Assembly (NCBI GenBank): GCA_020850945.1
Contig: JADZDR010000004.1
Span: 1 to 64,000, forward strand
Length of the DNA: 64,000 nt
DNA from: Acidimicrobiia bacterium
GTDB lineage: Bacteria; Actinomycetota; Acidimicrobiia; UBA2766
Reading direction: 5' to 3'
This document shows, piece by piece, positions 43,918 through 52,932 of this stretch. Positions within the stretch are counted from its first letter, which is position 1; every line of letters starts with the position of its first letter. The notes beneath the pieces are model-generated. The model had not been told where the DNA came from, did not search any database, and saw only the letters and a program-made list of their open reading frames with translations. The translations under genes and the position numbers were made by a program.

Positions 43918-44645
43918 GCGGCGAGCTCCTGGAGGCGTGTCACAGCCTCGTGGAAATGCTGCTCCGCCTGTGACGCGGCGGCGAAGGCGGCGGCACCCTG
44001 TTCCGCCATGAGGGCATTCGCCTCGTCGCCTTTCCCCTCGTCACTCAGGACGACGGCCTGGTTCGTCACCTCGATCACATGGTCGGCGGCCTTCCGGTAC
44101 GCCTCCCCGGTCTCGAGCACCTCACCGATCGCGTCAGCGACGTCTATGGCCGCGAACACCTGGGTGAGCGCCTCCTCCGCGAGGTCGGCGCGTTCGGCCG
44201 CGATCTCGGCGTATGCATCCGCACGGGCTGTGGCGTCGGCATCCGCCCGTCCGGCCGAGATGAGCGCCTCGGCCCCGAAGATCGCCGCCGCGAGTCCGAA
44301 GAGAGCGAGCGCGGCCCCGACAATGACGAGCACGAGGTCCCGCCGCGGCCGGTTCGGGATCGGTTCGACAGGAGCGTCGTGCTTGTGAACGACAGCAGGC
44401 ACGGAGGCGGCGTCCGCCCCGCCGGTGCCGGATTCTCCGCCGCCGGTGGTCTGCCCGGGAGTACCGGGCTGTCCCGGCGGGAAGGCGGCGGCCCATGTCC
44501 CGTCTTCGAGGCTGCCGAGGCCGTCCCATGTCACTGCCGTCGCCTCGGCCGGCGCGCGCACGCCCGCTGCCGCCGTGTCCTGTGGTAGCGGGCGGAGCTG
44601 TTCGGCCGTCGGGGCAGCGTCGGGTTTCCTGTCGGTCTCACCCAT
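43914..44645 (-). CDS. membrane-anchored Pro/Gly-rich protein with helical outer domain
   Basis: 243 residues: a disordered N-terminus with PGQPGTPGQTTGGG, then RPRRD and one helix (LVLVIVGAALALFGLAAAIFG), followed by an Ala/Glu-rich helical domain (ADAYAEIAAERADLAEEALTQVFAAIDV). No family recognised. It precedes and overlaps the next gene by four bases. Both resemble sensors or scaffold proteins that place a helical bundle outside the membrane; that role is inference. Confidence 0.72.
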   Translation of the reverse strand: MGETDRKPDAAPTAEQLRPLPQDTAAAGVRAPAEATAVTWDGLGSLEDGTWAAAFPPGQPGTPGQTTGGGESGTGGADAASVPAVVHKHDAPVEPIPNRPRRDLVLVIVGAALALFGLAAAIFGAEALISAGRADADATARADAYAEIAAERADLAEEALTQVFAAIDVADAIGEVLETGEAYRKAADHVIEVTNQAVVLSDEGKGDEANALMAEQGAAAFAAASQAEQHFHEAVTRLQELAA

Positions 44646-44710
44646 GCGATCCGCGCGAGCCTACAGCCGCCCTGTGGACGCCCGTACGATCCGCTCCAGG
44701 GCCCTCCCGG

Positions 44711-46324
44711 TCAGTACCGCTGTGGGCCGCGTCGGGAGCGGGGGCGAGGCAGGCGGGTCGCCGTGACCGTCTTCTCGCGCCAGGCCGGCCCCTCGGCGGC
44801 GTGCGCCGCTGCCTGGTCGGGGTGCATGAACGGGGAGTCGGGAACCTGGCCCGGCACGGGCCTCGCGTCCAGGGTGTCGGGGATCACGCCGGCGTCGACC
44901 GCCTCCTCGAGCTCGGGCTGGCCACCCACGAGACGGCCGCGTCCCGTGCCGGCCGCAGCCTGTGCCACGGGAAGCGGTAGGAGTTCGGGGGGCGGAGGGA
45001 GAGGTGCGTCGGGCCGTGGCGTCCGGGCTGCGCCGAGCTCCGTGACGGCGGCCTCGGCGGACCAGAGGGTCTCGGGTTCGGGTGACTCCCCGCCCGGGAG
45101 GTCGATGGGGTCGGCAGGGCCGACGATCCTGTTGAACTGGGCGAGGGCGATGAGCGAATCGTCGACGTCCGGCACGGGGAACGAGGGAAGGTCGGTTCGC
45201 ATCTGCGAGAAGTCGAACGCGTAGAGGATGCTCGTCGCCGCTTCGTTGCGGACCGTGAGGGGAGGCAGGCCGAAGCGCCACTGGATGAAGGCGAGGGCAG
45301 ACGTGTGGTCGTGCGTCTCGCCGGCGACGTAGCCGCGGCGTGCCCAGGGCGAGATCAGCATCGACGGGACACGGAACCCGATCGGCGAGCCGAGTCCCCG
45401 GTCGTCGGGCATCGTGGGGGGTGGCACATGGTCGAAGAAGCCGCCGTGTTCGTCGTACGTGATGACCAGGGCCGTTTGCGGCCACTGGGGACTGTTCTGC
45501 AGGGCGTTCACCACGTCGTGCATGAGGCGCTGGCCTGCCTGCGCGTTCGCAGGCGGGTGGTCGTCCGTTCCCACGACGTATCCCGGTTCGAGATGCACGA
45601 CGGGGGGGAGGCGCCCGGCGGCGGCGTCCGCGTAGAACCGGTTCATCGTCTTGAACCTGCTCGACCAGCGCAAGGCCACGTCGAAGTACAGGGCGGTGAA
45701 CGGCACGTCCGTGAAGTACACGGCCCAGTCGATCCCCGCGCCCGAGAGCTGATGCCAGATCGTGCGTTCCGTGAGACCGAACTTCCCCTTCGAGAACTCG
45801 TTCGCCGTACGGCCACCGGAGGTCCCGGCATGGAAGTGCGATCGGTTCGGCCAGGTCGGACCGAGGATCGAGCAATGCCAGTGGTCGAACGTGACGTACT
45901 CGGACGCGGCCGCATACATCCACGGGATCTCGCGAGGGCTCATGTAGGTCATCGTCTGGGACCCCGAGTCCGCGACGAAGCCGCCGTTCGTCCCCTCCTT
46001 GTACTGGGCGACGGACTCCTCACGGCCGTGATGCGGGTCCCCGATCGTGATCATCATGTCCTTGGCACGGTGCGCGTACACCGGGTTGCCGTCGGCGTCG
46101 AGATTGTGCATCTCGCGCGTGAGGCCCTCGACGCCGGGAAGGCGGCCCAACATGTGGTCGAACGAGCGGTTCTCCATGAGGAGGACGACGATGTTCTCGA
46201 TCGGGCATTCCGCGGGGGAGATCACGGCGGCCTGGGCCCGCCGGTTGCCGAGCATGTGGGCCGACACCGCTGCCCCACCGATCGCGGTACCCGCCCGCAA
46301 GAGATCGCGACGGCCAATACCCAT
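44711..46324 (-). CDS. Tat-exported phosphoesterase (phospholipase C/acid phosphatase family)
   Basis: A 537-residue enzyme of the AcpA/phospholipase C phosphoesterase family. The N-terminus MGIGRRDLLRAGTAIGGAAVSAHML is a twin-arginine signal. The metal and nucleophile region is VVLLMENRSFDHMLG, with later DDHPP, TYDEHGGFFDHVPPP and HDHTSALAFIQWRFG blocks. It cleaves phosphodiester or phosphomonoester bonds outside the cell and may serve phosphate acquisition. The ATG at 46324 has GAGGAG upstream. The C-terminal 100 residues are Pro-rich. Confidence 0.9.
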   Translation of the reverse strand: MGIGRRDLLRAGTAIGGAAVSAHMLGNRRAQAAVISPAECPIENIVVLLMENRSFDHMLGRLPGVEGLTREMHNLDADGNPVYAHRAKDMMITIGDPHHGREESVAQYKEGTNGGFVADSGSQTMTYMSPREIPWMYAAASEYVTFDHWHCSILGPTWPNRSHFHAGTSGGRTANEFSKGKFGLTERTIWHQLSGAGIDWAVYFTDVPFTALYFDVALRWSSRFKTMNRFYADAAAGRLPPVVHLEPGYVVGTDDHPPANAQAGQRLMHDVVNALQNSPQWPQTALVITYDEHGGFFDHVPPPTMPDDRGLGSPIGFRVPSMLISPWARRGYVAGETHDHTSALAFIQWRFGLPPLTVRNEAATSILYAFDFSQMRTDLPSFPVPDVDDSLIALAQFNRIVGPADPIDLPGGESPEPETLWSAEAAVTELGAARTPRPDAPLPPPPELLPLPVAQAAAGTGRGRLVGGQPELEEAVDAGVIPDTLDARPVPGQVPDSPFMHPDQAAAHAAEGPAWREKTVTATRLPRPRSRRGPQRY

Positions 46325-46473
46325 ATCCCACATCTCCTCAGTCCAAGGACGTCACCGAGTCTCCCCAAGGCCTGTGACACGATGCAACTCGTCTCTGTGT
46401 GCGGGTTCTCCGCCCACCTGCTCGTGTCCTCCCGGAGGAGACGTGGGACGCGACATGCGCGGTGTCGGACCGG

Positions 46474-47439
46474 TCAGCCGCAGGCTGCCTTGAGCGAGTC
46501 GTAGGGGTTGAGTGTGACCCCACTGTGCGTCTCGAAGTGAAGGTGCGACGCGGATCCGCCCGCGTTGCCGCTGTTGCCCACCGTGCCGAGCACCTGGCCT
46601 GCGCTCACGCGCTGGCCGGGGCTCACGCTCACCGAGTCGAGGTGGGCGTGGTAGTAGCTGAGGCCGTCATCGCCGTTGAGCCACACGCGCAGGCCGCCCT
46701 TGCCCGTGTCGGGCCCGGCCCGGCCCACACGTCCGGATACGGTGGCCACGACGGGTGTCCCCTTGCGGGCGAACACATCGATGCCCTGATGTTGCCTCAC
46801 ACCCCCGTCGCGGGGAGCGCCGAAGCTGTTCCCGAAGTAGGCCGAGCTCGCGACGGGACACTGGCCCGAACGCGGTGCCGCTGCCGGGGACGGGGATGGG
46901 GCCGGGGACGGGGACGCGTCGGGCCGTCCGACGTCACCGCCTCCGCCACCCCCTCCGGGGACGACGAGGGTCTGGCCGACCCAGATCATGTACCGGGGCG
47001 CCTGCAGGCCGTTGGCCTCGATGACGGCATTCACGTCGACACCGTACTTCTGCGCGATCGACCAGGCCGACTCGCCTTTCACGACGACATGTCCGCCCCC
47101 GCCGCCGGAGGTCGACCCCGTGTCCGACGGCTCGCTTTCCGTCTGCGATGCGCCCCCTCCCGGGATGACGAGGGTCTGGCCGACCCAGATCATGTAGTCC
47201 GGCCCGGCGAGACCATTGGCCGAGATGACCTCCTGGACGGACACACCGGCCCGCGTGGCGATGTCCCATGCGGAGTCCCCCGCCTGCACCGTGTAGGTGT
47301 CCGATCCGATGGCCGACCTGTCGTGCGCCCCGGCAGCCTGGGCCGGGACGAGGAGCAGCGCCGCGACGAGGGACGAGAGGCCGAGGGTGATCACAAGGGT
47401 CCTGCGTGATCGCGCGAGCACGGGGGACGTGGGTTGCAT
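46474..47439 (-). CDS. secreted LysM-M23 peptidoglycan endopeptidase
   Basis: 321 residues. The signal peptide LVITLGLSSLVAALLLVPAQA is followed by two LysM domains (TYTVQAGDSAWDIATRAGV and VVVKGESAWSIAQKYGV), Ser/Pro-rich linkers, and a C-terminal M23 peptidase. Zinc ligands lie in RQHQGIDVFARKG and HLHFETHSG. It should cleave peptide cross-links of peptidoglycan. The ATG at 47439 is chosen over the track start. Its leader carries an apparent c-di-AMP riboswitch that overlaps the ribosome site. Confidence 0.92.
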   Translation of the reverse strand: MQPTSPVLARSRRTLVITLGLSSLVAALLLVPAQAAGAHDRSAIGSDTYTVQAGDSAWDIATRAGVSVQEVISANGLAGPDYMIWVGQTLVIPGGGASQTESEPSDTGSTSGGGGGHVVVKGESAWSIAQKYGVDVNAVIEANGLQAPRYMIWVGQTLVVPGGGGGGGDVGRPDASPSPAPSPSPAAAPRSGQCPVASSAYFGNSFGAPRDGGVRQHQGIDVFARKGTPVVATVSGRVGRAGPDTGKGGLRVWLNGDDGLSYYHAHLDSVSVSPGQRVSAGQVLGTVGNSGNAGGSASHLHFETHSGVTLNPYDSLKAACG

Positions 47440-47443
47440 GGAA

Positions 47444-47541
47444 CTTGCCTTCTTCCAGCTCCGCCCGAGCCGGGTGGCTGCCCACTTACATCCGGACGGC
47501 ATCCCGCTTCATCGGATACGTCCGGTTCCTCCGAAGTGCAC
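47444..47541 (-). promoter_or_regulatory. putative ydaO-type c-di-AMP riboswitch
   Basis: Read on the minus strand, the leader contains CGGAGGAACCGG, CCGATGAAGCGGG, CACCCGGCTCGGGCGGAGCT and AAGGCAAG, in the order of the ydaO core blocks known from actinobacterial rpf and peptidase genes. A CCGGACG/CGTCCGG stem of 7 bp is perfect. In the family, c-di-AMP binding turns cell-wall hydrolase genes off. The assignment rests on block order by eye, without a covariance model. Confidence 0.65.
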
Positions 47542-47599
47542 AGTTTAGAGCGTGCCGGAGCGGCTCGCGCCAGTGGGGCGCCTCGTGTCGCGATCCGGG

Positions 47600-48394
47600 T
47601 CAGGCCGTGGCGATGTCGCGACGACCGAACATCGGCAGCGAGGCCCCGAGGAACACGGCTCCACCGAGGAACATCCACACGTAGCCGACCGGCACCCCCG
47701 CTCCCACCGGTCCGCTGTGGAGCGCCTGGTGGAACGGGGAGATCGGCCCCCACGTCGAGAGGGACGAGACGAGCGTCGCCGCCACGTAGAGGATGTAGGA
47801 GAGGAGGGCGAAGCCTGCTGCGACACCGACAGCGAGACCGCGCCTCCCCGTCGCGGCACCTACAGCAAGGGCGAGGAGGCCGTGTTCCCAGCCGAGGAGG
47901 ACCATGGCGAGCGTGCCGGTCGCGAGGGCGGGAACGCCTACGTGCATGTCCGTCACGAGATCGCCGCCGAGGGCCGCGATCAGCAGGACACCCCCGAGGG
48001 CGGCGACGGATGCGACGAGAGCACCGGCTGTCTCGAGGAGAACCCGTACACGGGATACGGGGGTGCTCAAGACCACCTCGAGTGTGCCGTTCTGCTCGTC
48101 GCCGGCGACAAGGCGCGCGCCGCGGCCAATCGAGTAGACGAGGAACACGGCAGGCAGCATGAGGCTGAACAGCTCGGCGTTCAGGTAGCCGGCGCCGGTG
48201 CCGAACGCCTCGATGCCGAACAGCTCTTTCACGCCCTCGGGGTAGTTCGCGAGGAACGTCTCGAGGTCGGGCATGTCGCGCACCGAAGGCCAGAGGGCGA
48301 CCATCAACACGACGAGCACGACGATGCCGATGCTCCATCCTGTGAAGCTGCGCACCTGGTCACGCAGGCTCTTGGTCAGCACCGTGCCGAACAC
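47600..48394 (-). CDS. ABC transporter permease (ABC-2 type)
   Basis: A 264-residue inner-membrane permease with about six helices. The N-terminus TKSLRDQVRSFTGWSIGIVVLVVLMVALWPS and the block IGRGARLVAGDEQNGTLEVVLSTPVSR match ABC-2 type exporters of the antibiotic/drug group. The GTG start comes 3 bp after the ATPase stop, so the two are coupled and encode one exporter. The cargo is not readable. Confidence 0.88.
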   Translation of the reverse strand: MFGTVLTKSLRDQVRSFTGWSIGIVVLVVLMVALWPSVRDMPDLETFLANYPEGVKELFGIEAFGTGAGYLNAELFSLMLPAVFLVYSIGRGARLVAGDEQNGTLEVVLSTPVSRVRVLLETAGALVASVAALGGVLLIAALGGDLVTDMHVGVPALATGTLAMVLLGWEHGLLALAVGAATGRRGLAVGVAAGFALLSYILYVAATLVSSLSTWGPISPFHQALHSGPVGAGVPVGYVWMFLGGAVFLGASLPMFGRRDIATA

Positions 48395-48397
48395 CGC

Positions 48398-49294
48398 TCA
48401 CCGATCCTCGTAATAGGCGAGGAAGATGTCCTCGAGATCCGTTTCGTGCGAAGAGACGTTCTCGATCCCGAAGGGGGCCGCGAGCTCGAGCAGCTCGCTG
48501 AGAGAACCGTCGACGGTGAGACGGGCTGTGCGCCCGTCGACGCCGAGATCCCGCACCCCGGCGACCTGCCGGAGCGCGGCGGCGGGGACGCTGCCCTCGA
48601 ACGTGAGATCGAGTCTGCGACGAGCCCGCGATCTCAGGTTCGCGACCTCATCCACGACGACGAGCCTGCCCTCGCGCAGGATCCCCACCATGTCCGCAAC
48701 CGCCTCGACCTCGTCGAGCGCGTGGGACGAGAGGACTACCGTGCGGCCCGCGTCGCGCGCCTCCCGCACGAGCGCGAGGAACTCGTTCTGCATGAGGGGG
48801 TCGAGGCCGCTCGTCGGCTCGTCGAGCACGACGAGATCAGGTTCGTGCATGAAAGCCTGGATCAGGCCGACCTTCTGGCGGTTGCCGTGCGAGAGAGTGG
48901 CGATCCGCCGGTCGAGGTCGAGGTGGAATCGCTTCGCGAGGACCTCGACGACATCCCAGTCGACGTCAGCGCGTCCCCGCAAGCGTGCGAGGTATCGCAG
49001 GTACTGGGTGGCCGTGAGCGCGGCGTAGCCGTAGAAGTCCCCGGGCAGGTACCCGACTCGGCGATGCACCTCGTTGCGTTCGCGCCAGGTGTCGTGGCCG
49101 TGGATCGTGGCCTGTCCCGATGTGGGCCGGAGGAGGCCGAGCAACAACCGGATCGTGGTGGTCTTCCCGGCGCCGTTCGGACCGAGGTATCCGAACACGG
49201 CACCTGCCGGCACCTCGAGATCGAGCGAGTCGAGTGCGAGGGTGGCTCCGTATCCCTTCGTGAGGCCAGTCGCCTCGATCACAGCTTCGCTCAC
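48398..49294 (-). CDS. ABC transporter ATP-binding protein
   Basis: A 298-residue ATPase. Walker A is YLGPNGAGKTTTIRLL, the signature LSHGNRQKVGLI, Walker B LVVLDEPTSGLD and the switch histidine SSHALDEVE. The C-terminal 80-residue extension matches exporters of the DrrA/CcmA type. The GTG at 49294 (VSEAVIEATGLTKGYG) follows CAGGTGA; the track ORF is longer. Partner of the permease immediately downstream. Confidence 0.94.
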   Translation of the reverse strand: MSEAVIEATGLTKGYGATLALDSLDLEVPAGAVFGYLGPNGAGKTTTIRLLLGLLRPTSGQATIHGHDTWRERNEVHRRVGYLPGDFYGYAALTATQYLRYLARLRGRADVDWDVVEVLAKRFHLDLDRRIATLSHGNRQKVGLIQAFMHEPDLVVLDEPTSGLDPLMQNEFLALVREARDAGRTVVLSSHALDEVEAVADMVGILREGRLVVVDEVANLRSRARRRLDLTFEGSVPAAALRQVAGVRDLGVDGRTARLTVDGSLSELLELAAPFGIENVSSHETDLEDIFLAYYEDR

Positions 49295-49323
49295 GTCACC
49301 TGCACCGTAGCCGTGATGTTCCT

Positions 49324-50520
49324 TCAAGTGCGTCTGAACATGTAGACGCGCCCGCCGTGATCGACCACGTACAGGCGCCCGTCGGCGTCCTCGCCGAAGG
49401 ACGAGATCATGAGTCCGTCGGGCACACCTCCGAGCCGTGTGGCAGGGCCGGGGGATTCCGCGTCGAGGGTCCAGATGATGCCGCTGCAGTAGTCGCCGAA
49501 GACGTACTTGCCGTCGAGGGCGGGGATCGTGGGGCCGCGGTACACATGCCCGCCCGTCACCGAGCACCCACCACCGGAGGGATCGTCGTGGGAGTAGACG
49601 GCGGTCGGTGCGTGTGGGGAGTCGACCGTCACGTCCGTCCTGTGCTCGCGCTCTCCTTCGAAGGCGGGCCACGCGAAGTTGGGCCCGCCTTCGGCACGCA
49701 GGTCCTCGGCCCGCACCAGGTCGATCTCCTCCTGTGCGTCCTGGCCGACATCGCCTATCCAGAGGTCGCCCGTCTCACGATCGAACGAGTAGCGCCACGG
49801 GTTCCGCAGTCCCTTGGCCCACGTCTCGACCACACCCGACTCGACATCGACTCGCAACATCTTGCCGAGGAGCTCGGAGTCGTCCTGGGCGCGGTCCTCC
49901 GGGTCGTCCGCGGCACCGCCGTCACCCGTCCCCACCCACAGCCACCCGTCCGGGCCGAAGACGACGTTCCCACCGTTGTGGTTCTCGTACGGCTGGGGGA
50001 TCGAGAGGAGCGTGCGACGGGAGCGGATGCGGGCGGGTGTCGTCGTGCCGGCGGGATCGACCTCGAGCTCGACGAGTTGCGTGTCGCCGTCCTTGTCGGT
50101 GAAGTCGACGTAGATGAGGCCGTTCGTGGAGAAGTCCGGGTGGAACGCGAGGCCGAGGAGACCCTGTTCGGGCCCGTCACTGCCCACGTCGGCGGTCAGG
50201 TCGAGCCACGGCTCCGCCGCGGACCCGGGAGCCCCGGTGACGAGGATGCCCCCGGGCTGTTCGACGATGAACACCCGCGGGTCCCGCGGGGGACTCACGA
50301 CCATGACCGGTGACTCGAGGCCGTCCCAGGCGAGGTCGAGTTCAACGGAGCCTCCGGCTGGGGCACCTGTCGTGGCCGCTGCCCCGTCCGAGACCACGGG
50401 CGCCGCGCCCGAGCCGTCCGGCTTCTCGGCGCCGCAGGCGGCGAGGACGGTACCGAGAGCGAGGAGGAAGGCCAGGGCCGCACACAGGCCACGTCGGTCC
50501 GGTTGTTCCAGGTGGTGCAC
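49324..50520 (-). CDS. PQQ-type glucose/sorbosone dehydrogenase-like lipoprotein
   Basis: A 398-residue exported protein. A signal ALAFLLALGTVLAAC ends in a lipobox cysteine, followed by a Gly/Ala linker and a six-bladed beta-propeller with PGGILVTG, EQGLLGLAFHPDFSTNGLIYV, NHNGGNVVFGPDGWLWVGTGDGG and GLRNPWRYSFDRETGDLWIGDVGQ. These are the glucose/sorbosone dehydrogenase signatures. PQQ binding and substrate are inferred from the family. The start is GTG. It is divergent from the receiver-GGDEF gene over 146 bp that show no clear regulatory motif apart from a GCGGCCGC repeat. Confidence 0.85.
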   Translation of the reverse strand: MHHLEQPDRRGLCAALAFLLALGTVLAACGAEKPDGSGAAPVVSDGAAATTGAPAGGSVELDLAWDGLESPVMVVSPPRDPRVFIVEQPGGILVTGAPGSAAEPWLDLTADVGSDGPEQGLLGLAFHPDFSTNGLIYVDFTDKDGDTQLVELEVDPAGTTTPARIRSRRTLLSIPQPYENHNGGNVVFGPDGWLWVGTGDGGAADDPEDRAQDDSELLGKMLRVDVESGVVETWAKGLRNPWRYSFDRETGDLWIGDVGQDAQEEIDLVRAEDLRAEGGPNFAWPAFEGEREHRTDVTVDSPHAPTAVYSHDDPSGGGCSVTGGHVYRGPTIPALDGKYVFGDYCSGIIWTLDAESPGPATRLGGVPDGLMISSFGEDADGRLYVVDHGGRVYMFRRT

Positions 50521-50666
50521 GTCGGTTGTTCCGGGTCGTACCGTGCGAATGGGGGGATGATCCCCGAGGCTATTGCTTCGCAGTCAACTTCGCGGGCGGA
50601 ACACCGATCAGATAAAGACGAGATCGAGACCGAATGCGGCCGCCGCGGCCGCGAAAGGCGACGAAG

Positions 50667-51746
50667 GTGAGCGTGACACCTGACACGAAGCCACCTGCCG
50701 GGCCGGCCCCACCGGAGGACGCTCTCCAGGGGATCGAGGTCGGGCCTGCTCGGACCGACCTCCCGATCCTCGTGGCCGACGACGACCTGGTCACTCGCCG
50801 TCTGCTGTCCCGCACGCTCACCAAGTTCGGACACGAGGTGGTCGAGGTCGAAGACGGCAACTCGGCATGGGAGATCCTCGCTGCCGACACGCAGCCACGT
50901 CTCGCCGTCCTCGACTGGATGATGCCCGGGCTCGACGGGCCCGAGATCTGCCGGCAGCTCCGCGAGCTCCGCAAGTTCCGCAACCTGCGGGACGAGCCGT
51001 ACACGTACGTGATCCTCCTCACGGGGCGATCCGAGAAGGCCGACATCGTCGAGGGCATGAGTGCCGGGGCCGACGACTACCTGACCAAACCCTTCGACGA
51101 GAACGAGCTCGCCGTACGTCTCCGCGCGGGACTCCGCCTCCTCGACATGCAGAGCGAGCTCGTCGAGGCCCTCAGGCAGAAGGAGCTGCTGGCCGAGCAG
51201 AATCGTCAGCAGGCGATGCACGACCCGCTCACGGGGATCCTCAACCACGGGGCCATCCGCGAGGTGTTGGAGTCGGAGCTGAACAGGGGACGGCGCTGGA
51301 ACGATCCCGTGGCCGTCGTGCTCGCCGACCTCGACCACTTCAAGTGCGTCAACGACCGGTTCGGCCATCTGGCCGGCGACGAGACCCTGCGTGAGACGTC
51401 GAAGCGGATGCGCGCTGCCCTGCGCGACTACGACACGGTCGGCCGTTATGGGGGTGAGGAGTTCCTCGTCGTCCTCGCCGGGTGCTGGCCCCAGATCGCG
51501 CGGCGCATCGCCGAGCGCATCCGCACGGTCGTGGCCGCCCGGCCCGTCTCGACGTCCTCGGGGCCGATCGATGTGACGGCGAGCTTCGGTATCGGCGTGT
51601 GCAACTGGGAGCATCCGATCGACAGCGACTCGCTGATCAACGCCGCCGATCTCGCCCTGTACCGGGCGAAGGAAGCGGGCCGGAACAGGGTCGTCGTGGC
51701 CGGATACGAGGACTACGTACCGCCGGGGGAGACGCAACTCCGGTAG
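50667..51746 (+). CDS. response regulator with GGDEF domain
   Basis: 359 residues. The receiver domain (about 34-150) has the DDD acidic pocket in LVADDDLVTRR, the phosphoacceptor LAVLDWMMPG and the lysine LTKPFDENEL. The diguanylate cyclase domain (about 185-350) has an active RYGGEEFLVV loop, and RDYD five residues upstream is an intact inhibitory RxxD site. It should make c-di-GMP when phosphorylated. The partner kinase is not adjacent. The GTG at 50667 is chosen at the start of the conserved frame; AAAGG lies upstream. Confidence 0.92.
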   Translation: MSVTPDTKPPAGPAPPEDALQGIEVGPARTDLPILVADDDLVTRRLLSRTLTKFGHEVVEVEDGNSAWEILAADTQPRLAVLDWMMPGLDGPEICRQLRELRKFRNLRDEPYTYVILLTGRSEKADIVEGMSAGADDYLTKPFDENELAVRLRAGLRLLDMQSELVEALRQKELLAEQNRQQAMHDPLTGILNHGAIREVLESELNRGRRWNDPVAVVLADLDHFKCVNDRFGHLAGDETLRETSKRMRAALRDYDTVGRYGGEEFLVVLAGCWPQIARRIAERIRTVVAARPVSTSSGPIDVTASFGIGVCNWEHPIDSDSLINAADLALYRAKEAGRNRVVVAGYEDYVPPGETQLR

Positions 51747-51794
51747 TCGGGAGCAGCGACGCACGAGCGGTTGTGCGTCAGCTACGGTCGTGAG

Positions 51795-52850
51795 ATGGAC
51801 CAGGACAGGGCGAATGCCTTCCTCTTCAAGGTCTTCGGCGATGTCGCGACGTCGGCCGCCGTCGCCTGCCTCTCGATAGGGGACAGGACGGGGCTCTTCG
51901 GCGCGATGCGAGGTGCCGGGTATCTCACGCCGGCGCAGCTCGCCGCGCGGGCGGGGCTCCACACGCGGTATGTCGAGGAGTGGCTGGCGGCGATGGCGGC
52001 GGGGGGCTACGTCGAGTACGACCCGGATGCCGGCACGTTCCGCCTGCCCGACGAGCACGCGGTCGTGCTCGCGGACACCGAGAGCACACGGTTCCTCGGT
52101 GGTCTCCTCCAGATGGCACCTGCCGTGGTGCGACAGGCAGACCGAGTGGCCGCGTCGTTCGTGGAGGGGGGTGGGGTCCACTTCTCGGAGTTCGGCGAGG
52201 ACTTCGTGGAGGGGATGGAGCGGGCCAACGCACCCAACTTCGCGAACGTGCTCACGCGGAGGTGGATCCCTCTCTCCGACACCGCCCGACGCCACCTCGA
52301 CGCGGGGCGGCGAGTCCTCGACGTCGGGTGCGGGTCGGGCCGGTCGTCGGTTGCGATCGCGGCTGCCTGGCCGCGGGCCACCGTCGTCGCAGTCGAACCG
52401 GACGCGCGTTCGCTCGCCCGTGCCCGAGACCTCGCCGTGGAGCACGCGGTCGCGGATCGGATCGAGTTCTTCGCGATCGGCGCTGAGGACCTCGTGTTCG
52501 AGGGTGAGTTCGGTGTCGCTCTCAGTGTCGACGTCGTCCACGACATGGCGGATCCACGGCGTGCTCTCGAGGCCGTGCATCGCGCCCTGACCCCCGACGG
52601 GGTCTACCTGATGGCCGAACCGAACTGCTCTTCCGACCTGCGCCACAACCTCCATCCGATCGGGACGTTCTTCTACAGCATCTCCGTCCTGCACTGCCTC
52701 ACGCAGTCACTGGCCGTCGACGGGGCGGGACTGGGAGCGGGGTGGGGACGGGAGGCCGCGGCCGACCTCGCCCGCGCGGCGGGTTTCAGGGACGTGAGGG
52801 AGCTCGACCTCGGCAACCCGATCACGGCGCTGCTCGAGTGCCTCGCCTGA
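51795..52850 (+). CDS. class I SAM-dependent methyltransferase
   Basis: A 351-residue protein with an N-terminal winged-helix-like domain (LTPAQLAARAGLHTRYVEEWLAAMAAGGYVEYD) and a Rossmann methyltransferase domain. VLDVGCGSGRSSVAIA is motif I and VVAVEPDARSLARARDLA motif II; LSVDVVHDMADPRRALEAVHRAL completes the fold. Layout and length resemble Rv-type transcriptional-regulator-like methyltransferases, but the substrate is unknown. The ATG has no strong ribosome site. It precedes sufB, with two inverted repeats between them. Confidence 0.85.
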   Translation: MDQDRANAFLFKVFGDVATSAAVACLSIGDRTGLFGAMRGAGYLTPAQLAARAGLHTRYVEEWLAAMAAGGYVEYDPDAGTFRLPDEHAVVLADTESTRFLGGLLQMAPAVVRQADRVAASFVEGGGVHFSEFGEDFVEGMERANAPNFANVLTRRWIPLSDTARRHLDAGRRVLDVGCGSGRSSVAIAAAWPRATVVAVEPDARSLARARDLAVEHAVADRIEFFAIGAEDLVFEGEFGVALSVDVVHDMADPRRALEAVHRALTPDGVYLMAEPNCSSDLRHNLHPIGTFFYSISVLHCLTQSLAVDGAGLGAGWGREAAADLARAAGFRDVRELDLGNPITALLECLA

Positions 52851-52859
52851 CCGCCGGGT

Positions 52860-52900
52860 TGTGAGGATCTCACCCGCGATGAGGACGCAGGATCCTCACA
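52860..52900 (+). terminator. inverted repeat after the methyltransferase gene
   Basis: TGTGAGGATC and GATCCTCACA are perfect 10-bp arms separated by 21 nt. An internal TGAGGA can pair with the same right arm, giving an alternative smaller stem. It begins 10 bp after the methyltransferase stop, suggesting termination, but could also belong to the sufB promoter region. Confidence 0.5.
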
Positions 52901-52932
52901 GCCCTCTGTTCCCGCCGGGGGACGCGGCTATG

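Noticed and set aside
47552-49345. 597-residue plus-strand ORF over the ABC exporter genes
   Set aside because: Shadow of an ABC ATPase and permease with complete Walker and signature motifs on the other strand.
50637-50654. GCGGCCGC-rich palindrome upstream of the receiver-GGDEF gene as a c-di-GMP riboswitch or operator
   Set aside because: It is a simple GC repeat; none of the conserved c-di-GMP aptamer blocks was found around it.
50295-52694. 799-residue minus-strand ORF over the receiver-GGDEF and methyltransferase genes
   Set aside because: Antisense shadow; the plus-strand genes have intact catalytic motifs.
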